64,000 nt of DNA from Anodontia alba (taxonomy: Eukaryota > Mollusca > Bivalvia > Lucinida > Lucinidae). Made by a program: the position numbers and the translations under genes. Under the pieces are notes generated by a model that ran no database searches, was not told the DNA's origin, and saw only the letters and a program-made list of their open reading frames with translations. This document shows, piece by piece, positions 11,401 to 23,400 of this stretch; positions within the stretch are counted from its first letter, which is position 1; the number at the start of each line of letters is the position of its first letter. Location: NCBI GenBank assembly GCA_964016985.1, contig OZ024825.1, positions 27,643,893 through 27,707,892 on the forward strand. The letters are read 5' to 3'.

Positions 11401-14400
11401 GTAGTGCAATACCAATGAAATGCTCCATGTGGCAAAGTATGCCTTTCAAAATCACTGCACTTTCACGCATAGCTGCCCCCCAGCAAAAAGGTTGACTGAA
11501 TAAACTGTTTTACTCTCATGATCCTGTTGAATTTGATTTGCCAAATGACTATTAATGTTCTGGAAAAGCTGAATGTTGATCCCACATGGCAACCATCACC
11601 AGCCCCATCCAATTTAGGTCCTGTCCATGTAGGTAAAACTCTTGGGTCAACATATGCAGGATGAACTGACGATTGCTGTTCATGTGACATACATGTAAAA
11701 GCACTGAACCTAGCTCCATGGAAAACAATCAATAAAGATGATAGTTTTTGCATCAAAATGTATCTTAAGGATACACCTTGAAATCAACATTTTGCTGCAA
11801 AAATAACACAATAATCTTAATTTACCGTAATAACCCTAAGTACTGGGACAGATATGCATTTGCAAACAGTGTAGACCCAGATCAGATGCCACAAAATGCG
11901 GCATTTGATGGGGTCTATGCTGTTTGTCATACATACAGCCAGAGGATTGTTTGTGTGTGTTGAGGTTTTATGGCCCAGTCAACCCAATGGGGTCATGTAG
12001 AACACGGTCAGTTTACCTAACCACACGTTTACCGGGCAGGCTTAGTCTTCTAAGTGGTTCACATTCTTTCGCCAGAAACTGACAACTGCCCTTCTTGAAT
12101 CAGCGGAAGGGAAAGAATGACCGTAGAAAATATTTCATGATCAATCTCCACGAAAGAATGCTGCCGACCTCGGTGGGGGATGAACCTGCGACCTCCTGGT
12201 CTCCAGTTGGACAGCGCATCCAACTGAGCCACCAAGATTATAAGAAAAAAAATATTTAGTCACTGGAGACTGTGGCCAGGTTAGGAACTAGAGTGCCCAC
12301 AACCTATGTTTTCATAGACAAGTAAGAAAAAATATCAACATTTTGGGGTTGAGAAAAGTACCTTTTTCGGAGCTTAGCCTGTTGAAGGCATACACAAAAT
12401 GCAAATCAAGATCAGCCTGTGTATCTATGTAGTGACTCTAGCCAATGACTGCCAAATAATGTAGACCATGAACAGGTGCCACATTCTGCAGCATCTGATC
12501 TGGGTCTACACTGTTTGCTCAGACCTGTCTGCCACGTAACTAAACTATGGGGTAAGAGATGATGATGGTTTGGTGTTGTACATCCCTTTCAACTTTATTT
12601 TAACTCTTAAAGCGCCAAGAAAATCTGCATCTGAAAATGTCGTCTGCTGCATCTTCTTGCAAACTTTTCAAACTTACATTTTGCATATAGGCAAACAGTG
12701 TGGACCCAGATCAGACTGCTCCTAAAGGAGCAGTCTGATCTGGGTCCACACTGTTTGCAACAATGACTTTTAAAGTAACCGGCAGAAGACAAAGCAGACG
12801 ACAATTGTTGTGATTGGCGCTTTAAGGGTTAAGTCATATCGGGATGACGGAAGTGTGATTATGAAAGCTCTGCGCAATGAGGCACTGTACAGTCTGCTTA
12901 TGTCGTCTGCTGCATCTTCTTGCAAACTTTTCAAACTTACATTTTGCATATAGGCAAACAGTGTGGACCCAGATCAGACTGCTCCTAAAGGAGCAGTCTG
13001 ATCTGGGTCCACAATGTTTGCAACAATGACTTTTAAAGTAACCGGCAAAAGACAAAGCAGACGACAATTGTTGTGATTAGCGCTTTAAGGGTTAAGTCAT
13101 ATCGGGATGACGGAAGTGTGATTATGAAAGCTCTGCGCAGAGCAGCACCGTACTGTCATGAGCTGCATTCTACCTGCAGCGGGATTCAAACCTCGGACCT
13201 CCTGATCCAAAGTTGTAAGTGCTGACCATTTGGCCAACTGGGCGCTTCACCAGCTAGTTAAGAAATTGTTTTGCATTTTAACCAAAACATGTTTATTATT
13301 TTGCAGATTTTGTGCTTCCTCACTGGAATACAACTCATCAGAGGAATTGTTAAGGAGGTCTGAGTATTTGGTGATAATTCTGGGATAATTTTTCTTATTT
13401 CTCCACAAAAACGTATGTTGTGGGTACTCATTAGAAGCGCCTTGCCAAGGTGCTTCTAATGAGTACCCACAACATATGTTTTTATGGAAAACTGGAGAAA
13501 ATTATCCCAAAATTAATACTCCTTAACAATTATTCTGATTCATAGTATGAAAGGCAACTCTAATTTGTAGCATAACATGTTTATTGTGAAGAAATAAACA
13601 TAGTTCCAGATGAAAAAAAAATTTTCAACCAAAATTATGGTATCAACATTTTTTTTATTTCTCCATAAAAAAAAAACATTTTTTTTTTTATTTCTCCATA
13701 AAAAATATGTTGTGGTTTTAATTAGAAGTGAGGCACTTCTAATGAGTATCACAACATATGTATTTGAAACACCTCATTGAGGGGCTTCTAATGAGTACCC
13801 ACAACATGTTTTTGTGGAGAATTAAGAGAACTATTTATCTGATACCCCTACTTATCTGGAGCTAGGAATAGGTCAAGAAAAACTATTCATTCTGATATCC
13901 CTCATTTTTCTAGACAGCTGATGCTGCCCTGGTAAGAGCTTAGAGTAGCCAGTAACTGGAACCACAAGCAGAGAACAATGCCAGTAGATTACTTTAACAT
14001 ACATATCATATTTACCCTAAATATCGGGATACCTAAACTCCTTACCATACTTATGCTTAACCCTTCTCTTGCTGAACATGACATGCCCTGTCTTAGCAAA
14101 CAGTGTAGATCCAGATCAGTTTGCTTCTGAAGAAGCCAAATGATCTGGATCTGCAGTCTGTTTGTCATTAAATATGTGAATTTCTATCAAAAACAGGGAT
14201 GAAGTAATCTGATTGGCGGGCATGGCATAATTTATTCAGCATGACATTAGGGTTAAATTTCAACAGTTCATTTTACTACCTGTTGATGTGTCTAAAAACT
14301 GCTGACCCAGCTAGCATTCTACGTAAATCTACATCTGGCCGTCATCGGCCCGTCAGCTATGCTGACGGGCCGATGACGGCCCGATATAGATTTACGTAAA

Positions 14401-17400
14401 ATGCTGACTGGGGAATGAGTACGAACTACTGTAGATCCTGATCAGATTCCATGTTCTACTGCATTTGATCTGGGTCTACACTGCTCACCCTGGCCTAGTG
14501 TATCTTACCAAATATTTAGGTTAAGTACAGGTATCCTACAGCCAGTGCTTGTGTTTTTGCTTTTTCTTGATGTTTTTTCTTAGAATTTCAGACCAGACAT
14601 AATTTTAGCAATTAGTGATTTTTGTTGTTGAAATACATAAACGAGCCCATTCAAGTAGAGAATAACCCAGTGACATATGCAGGAAATGTAGACCCAGATA
14701 AGCTTGCCCTTCTACATGTACAGTCTGATCAGGGTCTTTATTTGTCTGCATGAATACTGAAAATGGCGCCTCGGGGGTAACTTCCTATATATGGCATAGT
14801 ACGAATGTGCGTGCCGAATGGTCCCCTTTTTCAGCGCTGCTAGGTATATGACTGGCCCCCTTTTTTCAACAGAAAGTATATGAATGATCCGATTTTTCTG
14901 GATCAATATGTGAAAGGCCCCATTTTTCTGACATCCTGGTATATGCACATATGTTTCGCTCAGAGATTTTTTGAGGCTGCTTTTTCTCTTGGTATTACAT
15001 GAACTGACTGTGATATTTGTCTAACAACCAGCAAAAAATGGGTACAAAAAAATCAAAGGGCAGTATATGAATAGGTCAACATTTTGGATGATCAAGTATA
15101 TGAATGGGTCTGTCTTTTCAAAGGCCAGGTATATGAATGGGGTAGGTTTTGAAATACTGGCTCGCACACTCATACCAAAATTACCCCTAAGTTACACAGA
15201 TACACACCCCTGCCACCCCCAAGAATGGGGCACTTCTAATAAGTATCCGGGACATGTTTCCATGAAAAAATTAGACATTTATTTGGAAAGCCACTTCCAG
15301 CCAACCAACAAACCCCCCCCCATTTATCTGGAGCTATGTTCAAAATGAACAAACAAGTGAATTGAATAGGCTGTATCATTTTGATAGGAAAATTGTATAG
15401 ATTCATAAGTGTCCAAGGTGTTTACAAAGGCTCTCTTATCACCCAGCTGATTCATTATTTGACACTCTGCATGCTGGGTAAATATTTCAGCAGACGACAT
15501 TTTGAAATATGTTTTCTTATTTTTCCCAGAAAAAAATGATTTGACATTTTACGCAAATTGTCTCCATAGGAGATGTCAAATCCTATTTTCTGAGAAAAAT
15601 AAGAAAAATATCAATTTGTCGTCTGCTGAATTTTGCCCAGTGAACCTGAAGTAAAAGGCAGTAGATAAAGGGGGATGAATATGCCTCCACATTTTCTGTC
15701 ATCTTTAAAAGGGAGACATTTGTGATTTCCTGTTTGCTTTGTTGTAAACTGATCCCAGGGTCTTAAAAAGGGACCTACTCTTAAAGGAAAGAATTTGCTC
15801 CTTAGGAGCAAATTCTTTCCTTTACCAGTAGACCCCTATTGATAAGAGAGACAAAATATTTTTGACAACTCCCCTTCAGATTGCATAGGACTAGTCCAAA
15901 AAGATCCCAAAAGATCCTGGGCTCTGCTTAGAGTTGGAGGCAATTTAGCCTCCTGTCACCTCGCTAATGAAAATGCTGCAAGAGGAACTGATAAAGCAAA
16001 CATAAAAGCCCAATCAGAGAGTGGGGATGTGCAGGCTGACCTGAGTCTTAATTGGTTGTTTGTACATGTGGCTGGGATTTTTCTTCTGTCACAGCCGAGA
16101 CCAGCAAGATTGATTGATTGATTGATTGTGTTGGGGTTTAACGACACGTCAACCCTTGTGGGTCATTTTGTGTCGTCTCCCAGAGAAAGGGAGAAAAGTG
16201 ATAGAAGAGATAGTAGAAGAGATTAAAGAGAGGGACAGGGAAGAAAGGAACAGGAATGAAAGTGAAGAAACAGAAGAAATAAAAATATTCCACATCTACC
16301 CTTACCTGCTACAAGGATAGCAGGCCTTGCCCAACTGTAAGCCAATATCAGTTGGACGCCCCGGTGACGTAAGATACACCAGCAAGATTGATTCTGATCA
16401 ATTTTCCTATTTTATGTGAAGAAAACGTAGGTCTATTACCATAACACCAGAATATTAAAAGTATAGTAGCCAGATAAATATACTTCTTATTTCACCAAGA
16501 AAACATATGGTGCAGGAACTCATTAGAAGTGCCTCACCAAGATGCTTCTAATGAGTACCATATTTTCATGGAAAAATAAGAAAAATGTCCAAACTTTTAG
16601 TTAGCAATACTAACCAGTATGGGGTGTTTTTAGTGAGTATACACAATACACAACAACCTCTTTATAACACTATTGTTGGGGTCCATAGCATAAACAACCA
16701 TGTTATATCCAAACAAAAATGTATAGATTATATTGAAAAATGACCATTTATGGTCATTTTTCAATATAATCTATACATTTTTGGGATCCATCTTAGAACC
16801 GTGTTATATCCAAACCCGTGCTATAACGAACCGTGTTATAAGGAGGTTGTAGTGTACAATGTACCACAGCCTTTTCAATAGTAGGAGGCAGTCTGAGGCT
16901 AAACTGTCTTCTACTCATGTAGCTTAGCCTCCTACTTTATGCCTTTTTCAACTTTTCATACAACCCTTGTCATGCTGAATAAATTAAGATACCATGCCCA
17001 CTTGTAATTTTTAGCCAATCAGGGCCCAGTTGCTCAAAGCTAACGTCGTCGTTAGTTAACGATTCGTTAAAATTTAAATCGAGTGATATGCAAATATGCT
17101 GAAATTTTTTGCTGAAAAAATGTGAGTAGCTTTTGCACTGCAAAAGCTACTCACATTTTTTCAGCAAAAAATATCAGAATATTGTATATTGAATCGGCTA
17201 AAACAGTTAACGAAATGACCCTTAACGAGCTCGTTAAGCTAACGACGCTTTGAACAACTGGGCCCAGATTGTTTGATCCAGTTTATAAATATTCCCATAC
17301 TTGATGTCAAACAGTGTAGATCCAGATCAGTTGGCTTCTTCAGGAGCCAACTGACCTGGATCTACACTGTTTGCAAAGACAGGGCATATCTCAGGTTCAG

Positions 17401-20400
17401 CAGGACTAGGGTTAAGATTCTTTAACCCTTAAAGCGCCAAGCAAAATTTGTAGCAGACGACATTCTAAAATTTTTATTTTTCATTTTTCAGAGAATACAA
17501 GTCTTGATATTTCATGTGAATCGTCTGCTTGGCAGACGAAATATCAAGACTTGTTTTCTTCTTAAAAAGAAAAAAAAAAAAAAAATCAAAATTGTCATCT
17601 GCTTTTAGTCATGACTGGTGCTTTAAGGGTTAAGTAGCCTCCTACTTCTGTATTTTGGCCTTTTACTAAAAAAAATAATGAAAATGCTGGTACCATATTT
17701 ACTCTTAATATTGGGATACCGTGACTCCTTACCATACTTGTCCTCTAATTTGTAAGTCTGTTCCACTACCCTGTTGATGTGTTTATTGAATCTGAATACT
17801 TTGGGTGATTTGTCTAGTATTTGGTGATAATTCTAGGATAATTTTCTCCAGTTCTCTATAAAAACATATGTTGTGGGTACTCATTAGAAGTGCCTCAGTG
17901 AGGCACTTCTAATGAGTACCCACAACATATGTTTTTACTGAGAAATAAGAAAAATTATCCCAGAATTATCGCCAAATACTCCTCATTAACAAGTTCTCTG
18001 TATATAATCTATAATTTTTAGCTAACACAGTTTTTGATTTGGATCCCAGCAAAAGTGTTATGAAGAGGTTGTGTATTCTGATACAATCTTGAGTTCAAAG
18101 TAAACACAAAGAATGTTGACCATTATTATCACAAAAGATGAAAGCAAGAAATTCTTATTATTCTCAGAAAAAAGGCACGTTAAATATCTGATTAACCCTT
18201 CTATTGCTGAGCACGACATGCCCTGTCTTAGCAAACAGTGAAGATCCAGATCAGTTGGCTTCTGAAGAAGCCAACTGATCTGGATCTGCACTGTTTGTCA
18301 TTACATATGTGAATTTCTATCAAAAACCCGGATCAAGTAATCTGATTGGCTGGAAATTAAAAGTGGGCATGGCATCTTAATTTATTCAGCATGACAAGGG
18401 TTAAAATCCCCTGGATTGGGGACAAATACTAGAGTTTTGTACCTACAAATTGTCCCTCAGTGGCCTGTACCTGGGACTGAATCTTGGCCCTGTTGGATGG
18501 ATGATGATTTGGTGTTTTACATCCCTTTCAAGATTATTTAACCTTTACCACTCTCTGGGCATTTTCAGCAGACGACAAATTGATGATATTTTTCTTATTT
18601 TTTCCAGAAAACAGGATTTGACATTTCATGCAAATTGTCTCCTTTGGAGACAATTTGCATGAAATGTCATATCCTGTTTTCTGGGAAAAATAAGAAAAAA
18701 TATTTCAAAATGTCTTCTGCTGAAAATTTTACCCAGAGTGCTAAGCGTTAAGTCATATCAAGATGTCATATGGAAGGATGATAATGAAAGACTTATAATG
18801 CAATGAAATGCTGACTTCTGCCTCTTAAACGGGATTTGAACTTGGAACCTCGTGATCTGAATTGGGAGAGCCAACCACTTGGCCACCTGGAAGCTCTTTA
18901 GTCATATCGAAAACTGACTGGCTATATTCCTCAATTATGTAAGGGTAGGGAGGGCAGTGACTATTGTAAAGCAGATATTATTTATCATATTTTAAGCAAA
19001 AAAAAAAAAAAATGCTACTAACAAACTTTCCTGTGTCAATCAGTGTATTCTGTACTATTTATAAACATTTAGTCATCTTATTCTCTTTGTTTTTCTTCAC
19101 CTTCCTCGCTTTCAGAAGCTAAAGGAAAACTACTTCTTAAACCTTTTTTCACAGGTGAGGGCAAAAGGTGAGCCCTCTTCAGAACTCACCAAGCATGAAA
19201 TACCAAAGCAATAAAATTCCTCATAAATATTCTACTCATAGCTCTAGATAAGAGAGAGTATTACATAAATATTTTTTCTATTTCTCCACAAAAACATATG
19301 TTGTGAGTACTCATTAGAAGCATTTTGATGAGGCACTTCTAACGAGTACCCACAACATATGTTTTCACTGAGAATAAGAAATATATCAATATTTTTTGGT
19401 TGAAAAAAGCACGTTAACTAGAGCTATGCGGTACTTCAGTGATACAGGCATCTCATCTCAATATCATTATACCTCAATGTGGTAGCTGGTATTTCATGCA
19501 AAATGTAAGAAAAAGGCCCTTATGCAGCATGCCAGTTACAAAGTCCCAGATCAGATTGCACATTCACACAGTCTAATCAGGACTTTTGCAACCCACAATA
19601 CAGAGTGAACAGATACTGTGGACTATACTGACAAACAGAGAAGGCCCTGATCAGACTGCATAAATGTGCAGTCTGATCAAGGCCTTCAGTGTTTGCATAC
19701 AGCATAAGGGCCCTTTTCATGCATTACACATCATTTGCTTTATTGTTTAGGTTTATGACTTCTCCACATCTTTTTGTAGTGAAAACAGCACTCAATAGAA
19801 GTTACTTTCGAGATAAAAATGTAGACATTTTTTTCTCATTTCTCAATGCAAACTCTCTTAAATAAACAAGTCATTCAGATGGTTATTTTCATTATTTTGC
19901 ATAAAAACATATATTCAAAGTACTCATTAACTGGGACAGAGCTCTTAAAAAGAGCAGTTTCCAGATAATTATTTATCTTATTTCTTGAAAATGCTGTGGG
20001 TACTCATCAGAAAAGCTTTGGCAAGATGCTTCTAATGAATACCCACAACATTTATTTTTTTGTGGAGAGATAAGAAAAAATATTAATACTTTTTTGTTGT
20101 TGTTGTTGAAAAAGACATCATGTCTAGAATTATGACCCTCATCATGCTGAAACCAGAATAATCCATTTCCGTGGGTAGGCCTACTTTGGCCCAAACCACA
20201 GTCTCAAGAAATGAGCCTACTACTCCCACAATTCTAAATTCCCTGACAGTGGTGGGAATGTACTTTCAAATATACCTATCAAGGCCAATCTGTGAAATTA
20301 ATTTCCAAAATCACATGCAAATTTTCACACATTTCCTATTGTCTCACCCCAGCAAATATATATTGCACCACACAACACTGCTCTAGATAAGGCATTCTTT

Positions 20401-23400
20401 TTTTCAACCAAAAATTACTGTTATTTTTCTTATTTCTCCACAAAAACACATGTTGTTGGCACTCTACTCATTAGAAGCACCTCACTCTAATGAGTACCAC
20501 AACACATGTTTTTGTCGAGAAAGTGGAGAAAAACTTTGTTGTGGATATTCATTAGAAGTGCCTTCATTACGAAAACACGCCTATTCAACTATATTGAAAA
20601 TTTTACCACCAAAAAAATGAAAATTTTCAGATAAAAAATTCTAATATTTTTCATATTTCTGCACAAAACATAGAGTGTGGGTACTCGTTAGAACCGCCTC
20701 GATGAGGCAGTTCTAACAAGTACCCACAATCTATGTTTTGAGCAGAAATAAGAAAAATAATGTATACCCCTGTAAACCCCAGTTTTACTATATAAAAGTG
20801 GGGTTTAAGGGCGTCAAAATTATATAGGCTATTTTCGTAATGAGCCAGGTGTTTCTAATAATAATGAGTACCCACAACATAAGTTTTGGTGGAGAAATAA
20901 GAAAAATATTTATCAGGGCCCAGTTGTTCAAAGCTAACGATGTCGTTAGTTAACGATTCGTTAAAATTTGCATCAAGTGATACGCAAATATGCTGAAATT
21001 TTTTGCTGAAAAAATGTGAGTAGCTTTTGCAGTGCATTTTTTCAGCAAAAAATATCAGAATGTTGTACATTGAATCCGCTAAAACAGTTAACAAAATGAC
21101 CCTTAACGAGTTTGTTAAGCTAACGACGCTTTGAACAACTGGGCCCTGGATACTCCTTTTATCTGGAGCTATGGGGAAAATTCAAATGACAACAGAGGAT
21201 ACTTTTCTCTAGAAAACAGAATTTGACATTTCATACCAACTGCGAGACCAGTTGCATGAAATTTCAAATTCTATTTTCTGGGGAAAAATAAGACAAGAGG
21301 TCCATGGGCCTCGATTCGCTCACCTGATAAAAACAGCTATTGCATATCAGCAAATGCCATGCAACTTCTTCCAGTATTGCTACCGCAACTTAGGATACAA
21401 ATTTAACCATACCATAAAAAGGTCAAAGGTAATCCTAGTATCATCATTTCAACAAACTTAGCAGACTTTGAGTCCCTGATGCTGTGTACCAAGATTCAGA
21501 CTCAGAGCTTTCTAAGTTCTGGAGAAGAAGGTTTTTAAGTGTTTTATCATATATGGGCATGGCAGCCATCTGGTTGAAAGGGGCAGAACCATTTAAAGAA
21601 ATTGTCAATATCCTTTCGACAGAAGGCCCTATTTGAACTAAATGAAATCTAGTAAAAACTGTTCAAACTGTTTCAGAAAAGAAGTCATTTAAAGATTTCA
21701 CAATTTTATACATGTATATAGCCCACGGGCAAAGGCAGATAGCCCCCCTCTCCCACAAATTTTGGCAGTAGCTAAACAGTTTTACTACTTTAATCATACA
21801 TAGTAAGTTTCAGCAATTATACTTTATTATCCATTGAGAAAATGATTTTTCAACATTTTTGCCATACAAAATGTATTGGAGTGCAAATTTGACCTTGTTG
21901 TAAATTTTAAAAGGTAAAAGGACAACCTACGACCATCATTTGGAAAATTTAGTGGATGCTTATATACCAAGATTCAGCCTCAAAGCTTTGTTGGTTCTGG
22001 AGAAGAAGATTTTTAAGTCTTTTAGCATAAATGGGCATGGGAGCCATCTTAATCATTTGTGTGGAACCATTTGAACAAATTGTCAATACCCTTTCGACAG
22101 AAAGCCCCATGTGAAATCTGGTGAAAATTGCTCAAGCAATTTCAGAGAAGAAATTAAAAAAAAAGATGGCAGCTGTGGTGGCAATCTTGGATTTCCGATC
22201 GGCACAACCTCAGCTATTTTCGACCTAGAGGTCATCCTGTTGCTACAGTTTCAAGTTTCAACTCAAATCTCCCAATGGTTCAGTAGGACAAGTCAAAAAT
22301 TGTTTTTCAAGATGGCAGCTGTGGCGGCCATCTTAGATCACTAATTAGCAAAATTTTATATACTTCTGATCTACAAGTCACTCTGTTGCTACAATGTAAG
22401 TTTCAACTCAACTCACCCAATGGTTCAGCAGCAAAAATCAATTTTCAAGATGGCGGCTACGGCAGCCATTCTGGATTTCCAATCCGCATGAGTTTTGCTA
22501 TTTTTCATCTACATGTCAACCTGTTGCTACATCGTAAGTTTTAACTTAATTGACCTTGTGGTTTGCGAGAAGATGTCCAAACCAGATTTGTGCAAAGATT
22601 CAGCCCTAAGGCAGAAGAAGATTTTTTAAGTTTTTACCATATATGGGCATGGCGGCATCTTGGTCATCGGACCGTGACCTTTTTAGCAATATTTCGTTCC
22701 CCCAACCATACAAGGCTCCCTATGAAATTTGAGCAAAATTGGCTCAGCAGCTTTAGAGGAGAAGTCATTTGAAAATGTGAACTGACAAACGGACGGACGA
22801 CAAACAAAAATTGATCACTATATAGCTCATCCTGAGCACAGCTCAGGTGAGCTAAAAAAAATATTTCAAACTGTCTGCTTAAGGTTTTTACCACTGGAAT
22901 GCAAGGCATTCATGAGATCCAAGAATGTTTTTTCAGGGTCCGTCCAACTGTTTGCCAGTAGGGAAAATGACTTGTTCAAATTTTAGGATAGCAAGGAGCT
23001 AAGTTGTCTCAATATTTTGGGTAAATACTGCATGGTATAATATTGTGGGTACTCATAGCTCCAGATAAGAGTGGGTACTGGGAAAATATTTTCCAATTGC
23101 TCCATGAAAATATGTTGTGGGTACTCATTAGAAGTGGTGCTTCTAATGAGTACCACAACATGTTTTCATGGAGACATAAGAAAAATATTAACACTTTTTG
23201 GTTGACAAACAGCACCTTATCTGGAGCTATGAATATATGCATATCACCAGTGTCTGCTACAATTTTGACTCTCCAAGGGTTAAGCTGCCTTTCCATTTGG
23301 CATGGCTCATAAAGAATAACTGCCTATTACACCACTTCAAACAAACAAGAACATTTCTAGTGGCCAGACATGGAAGCATTTTAGTTATTTCATGTCAAAT

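Larger units (their letters stand above)
12555..13248 (-). mobile_element. tRNA-derived SINE M, interrupted and partly duplicated
   Basis: The minus-strand head at about 13160-13248 has GCCCAGTTGGCCAAATGGT (A-box region) and GAGGTTTGAATCCCGC (B box). The other end is TTTGGTGTTGTACATCCCTT. A J2-type MITE sits in its TTAA at 12600, and a 262-bp tandem duplication repeats the MITE and adjoining SINE. Confidence 0.6.
14017..14520. mobile_element. D-family MITE with nested A and O elements
   Basis: ATATTTACCCTAAATATCGG, TACTACCTGTTGATGTGTCT and CCAAATATTTAGGTTAAGTA are D segments separated by the A element (14057-14256) and the O element (14306-14412). Confidence 0.7.
20378..21172. mobile_element. 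Nested B-family block containing C and G elements
   Basis: Starts CTGCTCTAGATAAGGC with one B-type core at 20450-20500. A second B half core runs to 20565, resumes after the C element at 20842 and again after the G element at 21146, ending TTATCTGGAGCTATGG. This shows at least three rounds of insertion. Confidence 0.7.

Noticed and set aside
15067..15348. 93-residue plus-strand ORF
   Set aside because: It runs through the degenerate GTATATGAATGG repeats into a B-like MITE fragment; composition is not protein-like.
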